From Leptospira sp. (GTDB taxonomy: Bacteria; Spirochaetota; Leptospiria; Leptospirales; Leptospiraceae): a stretch of 64,000 bases of DNA. Position 1 is the first letter of the stretch, and each line of letters starts with the position of its first letter. A model generated the notes under the pieces. It was not told the DNA's origin, ran no database searches, and saw nothing but the letters and a program-made list of their open reading frames with translations. The stretch covers positions 20,368 through 84,367 of the forward strand of contig JACVCB010000018.1 of NCBI GenBank assembly GCA_016742255.1, given 5' to 3'. Both the position numbers and the translations under genes were made by a program. Shown in pieces: positions 33,166 to 42,084 of the stretch.

Positions 33166-33651
33166 TTGAAATCACTTCTTTTCCGCCTTGCGGGGATTTT
33201 TTCCGCAGAAATTGGCTCGGAACTTTATTTAAAACTAAAGGAAGAAACTCTTTCGCCTTCACTTTTTTGCCTTGATTTTACAGAAGTCACAGAGGTGACG
33301 GAAGTAGGTTGGGAATTTTTGAGGAAAATGGCAGAGAGATGCAAAGAAACTGGTTCAAAACTAGCAGGCTTTGGATTAAAATCGGAAATCCCTTCTGAAC
33401 AAAATGCAGTCCTTTCGTTTTTTAAAGAAGAAGCAGAGTGTATCCATCATCTAGAATCTTTTTATATCGGGGATACTCCCGCAAACGAACTCACTCCAAA
33501 GTCACCACAAGAAGGGAAAACCATCCACTGCCCCGAGTGCCAAACTTTACTAAGATTTAAACAAATGGGTGATCATCTTTGTCCCAATTGCCAATCAAAA
33601 TTTTTTGTGAACCAAAAAGGTTGGGTCTCAACTTACGAACGTTTGTTGTGA
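33166..33651 (+). CDS. STAS-like domain protein with C-terminal zinc ribbon
   Basis: A 161-residue protein. Residues 1-105 follow the STAS (anti-sigma-antagonist) pattern: LLFRLAGIFSAEIGSELYLKL, FCLDFTEVTEVTEVGWEFLRKMAERCKETGSKLAGFGL. The phosphorylatable Ser of the usual DSSG is absent; the equivalent residues are TEVG. Residues 119-150 hold a zinc ribbon, CPECQTLLRF and CPNCQSKFF, four Cys in two CPxC knuckles. The TTG start has AGAGGA nine bases upstream. The 3' end overlaps the convergent hrpB by 19 bases. The zinc ribbon suggests nucleic acid or protein contact. Role unknown. Confidence 0.65.
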   Translation: MKSLLFRLAGIFSAEIGSELYLKLKEETLSPSLFCLDFTEVTEVTEVGWEFLRKMAERCKETGSKLAGFGLKSEIPSEQNAVLSFFKEEAECIHHLESFYIGDTPANELTPKSPQEGKTIHCPECQTLLRFKQMGDHLCPNCQSKFFVNQKGWVSTYERLL

Positions 33652-36137
33652 TTTAAATGTTTTGTGGGAATGGCTTCCCAAGGTTTGTCAGGCCAAGGGT
33701 GTTTTGGGTAACGTCCTTTTAACTCTTTTTTTACTTCATGGTAACCATTATTCCAAAAACTTTCTAAGTCTTTTGTAATTTGGACTGGCCTTCTTGCAGG
33801 TGACAACAAATGGACTAAGATTTTAACTTTCCCATTCGCCAAATTTGGTAAGGATTTCAGTCCAAATAACTCTTGTAATTTGACATGTAATTCAGGTTCA
33901 TTGCCATGGTATTGTATGGGAAGAGTAGAACCAGAAGGAACTTGGATTGATGTTGGTGCTTCTTTCTGGATGATCGATTGGTTTTCATATCCTACATATG
34001 ATTTAAATGCTTCTAAGAATGGAAGATTCGTTAAAGAAAACTTTTGTGTTTCAAAATTTAGAAATGGAAACAACCAATCCTTTACCGATGATTTCAAATA
34101 GTCCAAGGAAACATTGACACCTAACACATCATTTTTGACCAAAAACTGGACTCGATTGAAATAATTGAAAAGTTCTTCTCTTTTATTCCATTCATGCTCC
34201 CAATCCATATGAGATAAGTATTCTAAGAGTGCATTTTGAATGGCTGAAGGATTTGGTTTTGTCAGTTCTTTCGAATCCAAAATCAGATCTCCAATTTTTC
34301 TCTCTTCTTTGACGACTAAAAAAGATTCATCCCGTTGGTTTGTTCTGATTTCAGGGCTTTGTACGATTTCAATATGTTCGTTTAGACTTTCTTCGATCAG
34401 TTCTAGGGAAATGGGGAGGTATTGTGTGATGTACAAAGTGGATCCAAACGAAATTGTATCGAGTGCAAGTATGAATTCGGGTAATTGGAGTAAGTTTGAA
34501 TTAAACGTACCAATTTTTCCATTGGAGAGTTTGTATTCTTTTCCCTCTTTTTCTTTTCGTTTCCCAATCCGATCTGGGAATCCTTTGCAAAAATAATAAT
34601 CCCTAAGTTCATTTTTGTTTTTTTGAGGATATGCATTTTTCCCTTTAAAAATGCTTAAAATTTGATCATATACGAGTTTCAATTCTTGTGAGAATGAATT
34701 TTGTGAAATGGAATTTGGAAATTCCTTTGTTTCTGTACCGGTGGATTCTTTTCCAAGAATGGAAACAATATCTGCAATGATTGTTTCGTTTTCTTTTGGT
34801 AACCTTGAGATCACACATCCCAATCGAATGGGAAGAGGGTACAATAATGTTTCTTTCCCTAAATCGGTTAGTTGGTTATTTTTATCTAAACAACCTAATA
34901 ATTTTAAACGTGCCATGGAAAGTAACAGTGAACCTTTGTTTGGTGGATCAAGGAAGGGAAGAGAATTTATCTCTTCACCAAATGATTTGATTTCCAAAAC
35001 CAAACGGTCTAAATCACCTTCGAGGATTTCTGGTTTTGTACGATCAAAAAAATTTGTTTCTTCTTCTTTGGACCAAAGTTTATAAACGAATCCTTTCCCT
35101 TCCCGCGATGCACGTCCTGCTCTTTGTTTTGCACTACTAAGACTAATTCGGTCTCGGACCAAATGTGTGATTCCGGATTCTGGATCAAAAATAGAATGTT
35201 TAAAATAACCAGAATCAAAAACAACTCGCACACCAGGAATTGTTACAGATGATTCTGCAATATTTGTGGATAAGATGATTTTCTTTTTGCCTCGAGAGTC
35301 TGGTAAAAAGATATTTTCTTGGTCAGATAAATTCATATCGCCAAACAAAGGAAGAACGATAGAATTCTCTTTGATAGTCTGGTTTAACTCAAGTTGGAAT
35401 TTTAAATCTAAAATTTCTTTTTTCCCCGATAAAAAAACCAAAATATCACCTGTTGTCTGTTCGACTGCCTTGGGTATTAGGTCGATAAGTCGTTGCAGAA
35501 GGTTTTTTTGAGATTGCCCCATATAGAAAATTTCTAAAGGATGTGTAACGGTTGAAACTTCAATTGGGGGATTTGTGATTCCCAAGTTAACAAAGTTTTG
35601 TCCTTCTAAAGTAGCAGACATGATGAGAATTTTTAAATCGTTACGAAAGATTTCTTGGGTTTTTCTAGCCAATGCAAAACAAAGATCTGATTCTAATCTT
35701 CTTTCATGGAATTCATCAAAGATAAGTAAACCATAGTCTGAAAGTTCAGGATCAGACAGTAGATATTTTGTTAACATCCCATCAGTAACAAATTCGATTT
35801 TTGTATCTCGATTGATTTTAGAATCAAAACGGACACGGTACCCAACAGTTTCTCCCACTGGTTCTCCAATGGTTTGGCAAATCCGTTTTGCTGCATTTTT
35901 TGCTGCAATCCGTCTTGGTTCAAGGATACAAATTTTTTTACCTTCATTTAAATTGAATTTTAAAAGTTCCAAAGGTAAGGCAGTTGTTTTACCAGAACCA
36001 GGTGGTGCATCCAAAATTGTGACAGGATTTTTTTGGATAGATGCAACTATCTTTTGTAAGGCGGATAATACAGGAAATATTTCGGTGTTGGGATTCACAG
36101 TCGTTTTGATATAAAAAAATACTTCCAATACCTGCAA
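33633..36137 (-). CDS. hrpB: ATP-dependent helicase HrpB
   Basis: A DExH-box helicase of up to 834 residues, close to the usual HrpB length. The motifs appear in order: LDAPPGSGKTTALPLELL (Walker A, about 43-60), LEPRRIAAKNAAKRI (motif Ia), FVTDGMLTKYLLSD, LIFDEFHERRLESDL (DEFH), LIMSATLEG (motif III), ILSTNIAESSVTIPGV and SAKQRAGRASREGKG (motif VI). The C-terminal HrpB-specific half ends with GRYPKHPWPDKPWEAIPT. The upstream start is uncertain: TTG at 36137 or GTG at 36098, neither with a clear ribosome site. Its cellular RNA substrate is unknown. Confidence 0.9.
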   Translation of the reverse strand: MQVLEVFFYIKTTVNPNTEIFPVLSALQKIVASIQKNPVTILDAPPGSGKTTALPLELLKFNLNEGKKICILEPRRIAAKNAAKRICQTIGEPVGETVGYRVRFDSKINRDTKIEFVTDGMLTKYLLSDPELSDYGLLIFDEFHERRLESDLCFALARKTQEIFRNDLKILIMSATLEGQNFVNLGITNPPIEVSTVTHPLEIFYMGQSQKNLLQRLIDLIPKAVEQTTGDILVFLSGKKEILDLKFQLELNQTIKENSIVLPLFGDMNLSDQENIFLPDSRGKKKIILSTNIAESSVTIPGVRVVFDSGYFKHSIFDPESGITHLVRDRISLSSAKQRAGRASREGKGFVYKLWSKEEETNFFDRTKPEILEGDLDRLVLEIKSFGEEINSLPFLDPPNKGSLLLSMARLKLLGCLDKNNQLTDLGKETLLYPLPIRLGCVISRLPKENETIIADIVSILGKESTGTETKEFPNSISQNSFSQELKLVYDQILSIFKGKNAYPQKNKNELRDYYFCKGFPDRIGKRKEKEGKEYKLSNGKIGTFNSNLLQLPEFILALDTISFGSTLYITQYLPISLELIEESLNEHIEIVQSPEIRTNQRDESFLVVKEERKIGDLILDSKELTKPNPSAIQNALLEYLSHMDWEHEWNKREELFNYFNRVQFLVKNDVLGVNVSLDYLKSSVKDWLFPFLNFETQKFSLTNLPFLEAFKSYVGYENQSIIQKEAPTSIQVPSGSTLPIQYHGNEPELHVKLQELFGLKSLPNLANGKVKILVHLLSPARRPVQITKDLESFWNNGYHEVKKELKGRYPKHPWPDKPWEAIPTKHLNHNKRS

Positions 36138-36220
36138 AAAAATGCAAACAAAATGTATTTTTTCGAAAAAATCACAAGAATCGGGTTTCCGAATCGATAC
36201 CGATTGGGTAAACTTTCATT

Positions 36221-37087
36221 GTGGAATCGCAAGGAAAACATTACCAACTCATTCAAAACGTAATTGAATATTTGATTCAAAATTTTGAATCCCAACCCAG
36301 TTTAGATTCATTGGCTCAATTTGCCAAATTAAGTCCTTCTCATTTCCAAAAACTGTTTTTAGAGTATGTGGGAGTCTCTCCAAAACAATTTTTATCTTCA
36401 GTAACTTTAACGCACGCTAAGCGACTCATACAAAAAAATTCAATATTAGACACAACCTATCGTTTGGGATTATCCAGCACGGGCAGATTACACGATTTAT
36501 TTATCAAATTAGAAGGGATGACACCTGGTGAATATAAATCATTTGGAGAAGGGGTACATTTATACTATGAGTTTTTCCCTACCATTTTAGGGGAAATGGT
36601 TGTTGTCTCCTCTGAGAAATCGATTCAGAATTTACAATTTTTACAACAGGGAAGTCACAAAGAAGAATGTTTATCAGCTATCAAAGTGAGTTTCCCAAAT
36701 GCAAGATGGAAAGAAGAGAAAAGAGAAATACACAATCCAGTGAAAGATTTTTTACAAACCTTTCGGGTACCGAAATCTCCCATCCAACTCTCTGTGTTAG
36801 GGACACCCTTCCAAATAAAGGTATGGCAATCACTTCTATCGATCCCTTCTGGAGATACTTCCACTTATGGAGAAATTGCTGAATCCATTGGCCAAAAAAA
36901 TGCACAACGAGCAGTGGGTACCGCCATTGGGAAAAATCCAATCGCAGTACTCATCCCATGCCACCGAGTCATTCAATCTTCTGGTTTATTTGGCGGTTAC
37001 CGGTGGGATCCCAAACGCAAACAAACATTACTTATGTGGGAAAATGCAACCCACTCTCTTACAATGGATTCAGAACTCACTTTTTAA
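36221..37087 (+). CDS. AraC-type HTH fused to O6-methylguanine-DNA methyltransferase (Ada-like)
   Basis: A 288-residue protein. Residues 10-107 are an AraC-family DNA-binding domain (SLDSLAQFAKLSPSHFQKLFLEYVGVSPKQFL). Residues 115-280 are a DNA alkyl-transfer domain with the active site IPCHRV (Cys247), preceded by GTPFQIKVWQSLLSIPSGDTSTYGEIA and followed by SSGLFGGYRWDPKRK. The N-terminal Ada domain with the methyl-phosphotriester-accepting Cys is missing, so it repairs O6-methylguanine but probably senses damage differently from E. coli Ada. The GTG start lacks a strong ribosome site. It is convergent with the YhhN gene (four-base overlap). Confidence 0.85.
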   Translation: MESQGKHYQLIQNVIEYLIQNFESQPSLDSLAQFAKLSPSHFQKLFLEYVGVSPKQFLSSVTLTHAKRLIQKNSILDTTYRLGLSSTGRLHDLFIKLEGMTPGEYKSFGEGVHLYYEFFPTILGEMVVVSSEKSIQNLQFLQQGSHKEECLSAIKVSFPNARWKEEKREIHNPVKDFLQTFRVPKSPIQLSVLGTPFQIKVWQSLLSIPSGDTSTYGEIAESIGQKNAQRAVGTAIGKNPIAVLIPCHRVIQSSGLFGGYRWDPKRKQTLLMWENATHSLTMDSELTF

Positions 37088-37839
37088 TGGGCTAGCATTC
37101 TCGTATGGGAAACAAGAAAAAACCCAACGAGTAAAAAACACTGAGCAATGAGATAGGTAATCCATGGAACTTGAAACTCCCATTTTGGATGCCTTGTGCC
37201 ATTGATTGTTGTTTCGCCCATTACAGCATCCGAGAGAAGGAAAAAGCCAGCTCCAATTCCCAAATAAATCCAAACACCACCATACAATAAATAGGCGTTA
37301 ATGCATAAGGATACAAAAAAACACAAAATAATTCCATAGATAAATGCAGAGGCCATCACCCATTTAGAGCGATTTGGATTGTACACTCTAAAATAAAAAA
37401 TCACAGCAGGTAAAATAATAAAAAGTAAACTAATGATAAAAGGTCTCGTATTAGAATACAATTCTTCCCATGTGATCAATTGGCGAATGGCCAATATAAA
37501 AAAGACTTGAGCAATGGCAAAACTAAAGATGCCACCTAAAACGGGATCTTTCATATATTTTTTAGCCAAAGGAAATTGCAAATTGAACCAGTCACCTAGC
37601 ATAGAAAAGGCGATTGCAATGACTGGAAAGGCAAATCGTGAGTGACCCAATTGGAATAATAACCAAGCAAAAACAATCACTTGGAAAGAGAATCCTAAAT
37701 AAACCCCTCGGGAAATCTCTAAACGTTTTTCTGGGTTCGATTCTTCGCTAAGGGTGATCCAATGGATACAAAAAGCGGAAACGATGGCAAAAGGAATGGC
37801 TGTGAGGATGAAGTAATATACCATACTGGATATTACCAT
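37084..37839 (-). CDS. Second YhhN/TMEM86-like membrane protein
   Basis: A 251-residue polytopic protein with about eight membrane segments. The YhhN signature is visible as AIAFSMLGDWFNLQF (near 78-92) with GGIFSFAIAQVFFILA, and later GAGFFLLSDAVMGETTING and TYLIAQCFLLVGF. It differs clearly from the copy at 341-1009 and is an old paralogue rather than a recent duplicate. Hydrolysis of lysoplasmalogen is possible but unproven. A second in-frame ATG at 37824 is as plausible as 37839. Confidence 0.65.
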   Translation of the reverse strand: MVISSMVYYFILTAIPFAIVSAFCIHWITLSEESNPEKRLEISRGVYLGFSFQVIVFAWLLFQLGHSRFAFPVIAIAFSMLGDWFNLQFPLAKKYMKDPVLGGIFSFAIAQVFFILAIRQLITWEELYSNTRPFIISLLFIILPAVIFYFRVYNPNRSKWVMASAFIYGIILCFFVSLCINAYLLYGGVWIYLGIGAGFFLLSDAVMGETTINGTRHPKWEFQVPWITYLIAQCFLLVGFFLVSHTRMLAH

Positions 37840-38021
37840 GATTCAGAAATAAAAGCAATGCTTAGTTCTGGAAGTAGTGAAATTCTTTACAATTCCATCA
37901 TTAAATATGAACCAAACAATGATTATATGATATAAATTACTCCTAACAGCTAACATGTTTCCGATTTTTATCAAAAAAAAAAGGAATCAAACCAGAATTT
38001 ACGTTCTAAAAATGGCATTGC

Positions 38022-38036
38022 ACCGTTTTTAACGGT
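38022..38036. promoter_or_regulatory. Perfect 15-bp inverted repeat upstream of the protease module
   Basis: ACCGTT-TTT-AACGGT lies about 90 bases before the lipoprotein start at 38127, within a 287-base intergenic stretch that otherwise shows only AT-rich sequence and an A10 tract (37973-37982). It could be an operator or a short hairpin. No T-run follows. Confidence 0.35.
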
Positions 38037-38126
38037 TTGTATGACCATGGAGTGAAAACAGTGTGATTGAAAGTAGACGAACGTGAATTATATTGGTCAA
38101 AAATTCGGACGTTGGGCCCAAATCAC

Positions 38127-39632
38127 ATGCAAAAAAAGTACATTCTAATTCCCTTATTCTCTATCTTCACATTTATATCTTGCCCAGGAGCAGGGGGGGG
38201 CGGTGGTGGAGCCGCATTTGCACTCCTAGGACTTGGTGGTGGGGGAACGGACGTAGGTGCACCAAAGTTAGAAGTTACCTATTCAGGTGTTGTCAGAGAA
38301 AGTGGAGCAAGTATTGATCTCGGTACTGAACCCATCAATACTACGAATGGAAAATTGGCGACACTCACCATCCAAAACAAAGGGACCACATCCCTGACTT
38401 TACCAGGATCGCCTATAGTTAATATGACTGAATCCGAACTCAATCAATTTCAATTGACGCAACCGAACCAAACAACTCTAGCTCCCAATGCGTCCGTAAC
38501 CTTTACTTTGCGATTCAAACCAACTTCAACCGGTCTTAAGACAGCCGTCGTAAAGTTATCCACTTCAGATCCAGCACTTTCTGCTTTCCAACTCACATTC
38601 ACGGGGACAGGAGGAGCTGCTGCAGCACGGCTGGCACTCTCTCAAGGAGCAACTGAGATTGTCAGCAATGGAAGTTTTAGTATGGGGAGTGTGGAAGAAC
38701 AGTCTTCAGGAACACCAATCCAATTCACAATCAGTAACACGGGGAGTCTATCCTCCACTTTAGGAACTCCCGTTGTGGAAAGTTCCAATGCACAGTTTAC
38801 AGTTTCTGCAGTTTCTGTTGCGAATGGATCAACGTTAGCAAAAGACGGAACATTTACATTTAATGTAACGTTTTCGCCAGCGAATACAACTCCAACGTCA
38901 AAATCAGCTACGATTACGGTGAACGCAACACCTTCCAATTTTATATTTACGGTGAACGGAACGGCAACAGTAAAACCAGTTCCAACCATTGCAATTTCAC
39001 ATAACTCTAGTTCTTACACTACTGGTGGGACACTTCCAACGTTTGGAATTTTATGGCCAGGTTTATCTTCGTCGGCAAAAACGGTTACGATCACTAACAA
39101 TGGAACCGCAACACTCACAGGACTTGCAGTAAATGAATTCAGCGGGAATACTGATCAATTCGTAACTAGTGCTGCAGGTACAACTTCACTAACTCCTGGA
39201 CAAAGCACTACATTTACAGTAACATTTTCCCCTTCAGCTAGTGGATCAAAAACAGCAGTCGTAAGAGTCACTAGTACGAATGGAAACAATGGTTCTTCCT
39301 CATCATCTGATATCACAGTAGAAGGGACTGGAAAATCAAATGCTGGCATTTCAGTTTCATGGACAGCTTTAAAAGAAAAAGCTGTGAATGATACAGATGG
39401 TGGTTATAAGGTTTGTTATAGTAAAACAAGTGGATTTAATCCTGCGGATGTAAATGGAACTACTATATTTTGCGACACAGTCCCAAATGCTGGTGGATCA
39501 ACACCTTTTACCAAAATCATCACAGTGAATACCTATGGGACATGGTATATAAAGGTTTTTGCATTTGGTAAATACAATACAACCGGTGGGACACCATCGA
39601 CTCAAACATCAGTCAATGTACCGTCTACCTAA
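38127..39632 (+). CDS. Surface lipoprotein with three choice-of-anchor D (ASPM/SPD-2/Hydin-like) repeats
   Basis: A 501-residue lipoprotein: signal MQKKYILIPLFSIFTFISC with the lipidated Cys19, then a glycine-rich tether (GGGGGG, LGLGGGG). Three tandem Ig-like domains of about 115 residues follow. Each contains ATLTIQNKGTTSLTL or a variant (TNNGTATLTG), a LAPNASVTFTLRFKPTSTG-like line, and a closing VTGTG. A C-terminal fibronectin-like part has SVSWTALKEKAVNDTDGGYKVCYSKTSG with two Cys. Such repeats are used for adhesion or scaffolding. The frame opens at TTG 38067, but the ATG at 38127 gives a clean signal peptide. It is 21 bases before the subtilase. Confidence 0.75.
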   Translation: MQKKYILIPLFSIFTFISCPGAGGGGGGAAFALLGLGGGGTDVGAPKLEVTYSGVVRESGASIDLGTEPINTTNGKLATLTIQNKGTTSLTLPGSPIVNMTESELNQFQLTQPNQTTLAPNASVTFTLRFKPTSTGLKTAVVKLSTSDPALSAFQLTFTGTGGAAAARLALSQGATEIVSNGSFSMGSVEEQSSGTPIQFTISNTGSLSSTLGTPVVESSNAQFTVSAVSVANGSTLAKDGTFTFNVTFSPANTTPTSKSATITVNATPSNFIFTVNGTATVKPVPTIAISHNSSSYTTGGTLPTFGILWPGLSSSAKTVTITNNGTATLTGLAVNEFSGNTDQFVTSAAGTTSLTPGQSTTFTVTFSPSASGSKTAVVRVTSTNGNNGSSSSSDITVEGTGKSNAGISVSWTALKEKAVNDTDGGYKVCYSKTSGFNPADVNGTTIFCDTVPNAGGSTPFTKIITVNTYGTWYIKVFAFGKYNTTGGTPSTQTSVNVPST

Positions 39633-39653
39633 TCCAAAAGGAAAATAATAGAT

Positions 39654-41705
39654 ATGAAAACTAAACTAAGTTACGCTTCGAAAATAAAACTCATTTGTCT
39701 AATAACAGTTCTTACATCAACGGTTATCACTTCCAATCCAAACCAACGGAATTTTTTAACTGAACCGTTCCGATTTGAAAGTAGTATTACCAATTCACAT
39801 TCAAAATCTGGAGCAACAAATCGACCTGATTTTGCACCAGATGAAATTGTCATTAAATTCAAACCATCTGTCTCAAGTGATGAAATATTCAATCTCTCGA
39901 GATCATTAGGTTTTCAAGTTGGACATGTGAGCAAAAGAGCAAATTTTACAACTGTTAAAATTGCGAGTAATGAATCGGTAGCTGATGCGGTCAGTCGTGC
40001 CAAACTTGATCCTTCTGTCGAGTATGCTGAGCCAAAATACTACTACTATGCCCAAGCTACTGCACCAAACGATACTGATTTTGGAAAACTCTGGGGTTTA
40101 AATAACACAAATCAAACCATTTCATCACCATCTTATACAACGAATAACCCACCTGGTGCATCCGCTATCGGGAAAGATATGAATGTATTAGGTGCTTGGG
40201 ATGTGACATCGAACTGTAGTTCTATCATTATTGCTGTGCTTGATACCGGCATCAACTATAACCATGAAGACTTAGCAGCGAATATGTGGGATGGTTCCGC
40301 AAGTTGCAAAGATAAAGATGGGAATACGATTGGTGGAGGTTGTCCTAAACATGGTTGGGACTTTGCTTCCGGAGACAACGATCCAAAGGATGAGGAAGGA
40401 CACGGTAGTCACGTGGCTGGGACCATTGGAGCAGTAGGGAATAATAATAAAGGAATTTCTGGAGTTTGCCAATCTGCTCAACTCATGTCAGTTCGAGTAT
40501 TGGGAGTAGGTGGAGGAAGTAACGCTACTGTTACCGACGGAATCTACTTTGCGGTAAGAAATGGTGCTAAAATCATCAACATGAGTTTAGGTGGAACACA
40601 ATACAGCCAGTTGATTTACGATGCGGTGGAATTTGCAAAAGCCAATGATGTTTTAGTTGTAGTAGCAGCTGGAAATGAAAATACAGATCTTGCATCTGGA
40701 AATTCTTACCCATGCAAAAACAATAATGCCAATCAAATTTGTATCGCTGCACTAGATCAAAATTTCCAACGTGCAAGTTTTTCTAATTTTGATACAACAA
40801 CTACTGCTGCAAATCGTGCTGTTGACTTCGGTGCTCCTGGAACCAATATTTATAGTATTTTTGGAAGTGAAACTACATACAATGAAGGAACTTCAAATTA
40901 TACGGGTTGGACAACAGGTGGTTCAGGTGGTGCTGTAACTTGGGCTTACCAGTCTTGTACAGTTGGATCAGGTACTTTGAAAGGGTTGGCATTACCAAAC
41001 GATTGTTCGGTTATTAACTTCAATTTTACTCCACCTTACAATAATCCAACATCTGTTTCAGCAAGTATTGATAGAACTGTTTATAAATCATTCACCATCC
41101 CAAGCAATGCAACAAAAGTATCCTTATTTCAAACTATAGTTTCCGATGGAGAATCTATCGGAGACACATGTTATGATTATACGGAAGTATATTACAAAAA
41201 TGATGCATCTAGCCCATTTTCAGGAGGAACACTATTAACTCTTCCTGACTATAATCGATCGATGTATGTGCAAAGATTATGTAGAAAAACTATTTCTGGA
41301 GTTGGATATTCCTTCATATTATCAGAAGAAGTTACTTTGACAAATTGTATGAATACGGCAGCAACAAGTTGTACTGTAGGATATCGATATAAATCAGATA
41401 GTTCTACTCAGAACGGTGGTGTAATGTTTGGAGACTTTTATCTAAGCGCATGGATTGCATCCAATAATTCATACGGTAATTACAATGGAACATCAATGGC
41501 AACACCAAATGTAGCAGGAGTTGCGGCATTGATTCGAGCCTATAATCCTCTGTTTACTTATGCGGAAGTTATCCAAAAATTAATAGATGGAGGAACTGCG
41601 ACTGCATCAATATCATCCAATACAAAATACGGCAAAGCTATTAATGCGAATGCTTCCGTGAAACACATCAATCAGGTGACGGGTGTTACAGCAACGCTTC
41701 AATAA
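39654..41705 (+). CDS. Secreted subtilisin-like (S8) protease with an insertion before the catalytic Ser
   Basis: A 683-residue exported protease. A signal peptide (1-28) is followed by an I9-type propeptide (63-130: DEIVIKFKPSVSSDEIFNLS and LDPSVEYAEPKYYY). The catalytic triad is complete: Asp197 in AVLDTGINYNHEDL, His250 in EEGHGSHVAGTIGA and Ser614 in GTSMATPNVAGVAAL, with oxyanion Asn341 in VVAAGNEN. Between GAPGTNIYSIFG (393-404) and the Ser region lies an insertion of about 200 residues with several Cys, which is absent from simple subtilisins and looks like a beta-rich substrate-binding domain. Its 3' end overlaps the I9-lipoprotein gene by 23 bases. Confidence 0.9.
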   Translation: MKTKLSYASKIKLICLITVLTSTVITSNPNQRNFLTEPFRFESSITNSHSKSGATNRPDFAPDEIVIKFKPSVSSDEIFNLSRSLGFQVGHVSKRANFTTVKIASNESVADAVSRAKLDPSVEYAEPKYYYYAQATAPNDTDFGKLWGLNNTNQTISSPSYTTNNPPGASAIGKDMNVLGAWDVTSNCSSIIIAVLDTGINYNHEDLAANMWDGSASCKDKDGNTIGGGCPKHGWDFASGDNDPKDEEGHGSHVAGTIGAVGNNNKGISGVCQSAQLMSVRVLGVGGGSNATVTDGIYFAVRNGAKIINMSLGGTQYSQLIYDAVEFAKANDVLVVVAAGNENTDLASGNSYPCKNNNANQICIAALDQNFQRASFSNFDTTTTAANRAVDFGAPGTNIYSIFGSETTYNEGTSNYTGWTTGGSGGAVTWAYQSCTVGSGTLKGLALPNDCSVINFNFTPPYNNPTSVSASIDRTVYKSFTIPSNATKVSLFQTIVSDGESIGDTCYDYTEVYYKNDASSPFSGGTLLTLPDYNRSMYVQRLCRKTISGVGYSFILSEEVTLTNCMNTAATSCTVGYRYKSDSSTQNGGVMFGDFYLSAWIASNNSYGNYNGTSMATPNVAGVAALIRAYNPLFTYAEVIQKLIDGGTATASISSNTKYGKAINANASVKHINQVTGVTATLQ

Positions 41706-42066
41706 ACTTTTACTCTATATTCTTTTCATCCCTTACGTTTCCTGTGCGCAAGGGGTGAAGGAAAGTATGCCAGAACGTAAAAAACCAATACTAACAAATG
41801 TTCCAATGAAACCAATCGCAAATCGCGGTGACTACATTGTTGGGACAGAAAAAGAGTTATCTACAGAAGAATGGAAACAACTTCTCCAGGGATTCGGTAA
41901 TTACCAGTTGGAACTCCAGATTAAAATGAAACCTGCTTATAGAATCCAATTCGAATCGGATCCTGGATTAGAAAAATTAAAAATGGAGCTAAAACAAAGT
42001 CCTTCCATCCGGTATGTGGAAACGAATGCCATCCTCGAGAAAAAAAATTCCACTTCAAATCCATAA
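41683..42066 (+). CDS. Lipoprotein consisting of a free-standing I9-like inhibitor/propeptide domain
   Basis: A 127-residue protein starting at GTG inside the end of the subtilase gene, with AGGTGA upstream. Residues 1-21 are a lipoprotein signal (LFIPYVSC, Cys21). The mature domain (49-118) has the I9 subtilisin-propeptide pattern: GDYIVGTEKELSTEEWKQLL, a central strand, AYRIQFESDPGLEKLKMEL, and SPSIRYVETNAIL, equivalent to the DPxVxYVExD ending. I9 domains fold subtilases and inhibit them. Being lipid-anchored and encoded in overlap with a subtilase that has its own propeptide, it may act in trans as an inhibitor or membrane receptor. This role is inference. Confidence 0.65.
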   Translation: MLQQRFNKLLLYILFIPYVSCAQGVKESMPERKKPILTNVPMKPIANRGDYIVGTEKELSTEEWKQLLQGFGNYQLELQIKMKPAYRIQFESDPGLEKLKMELKQSPSIRYVETNAILEKKNSTSNP

Positions 42067-42084
42067 AATTGTCTAAGTACCAAC

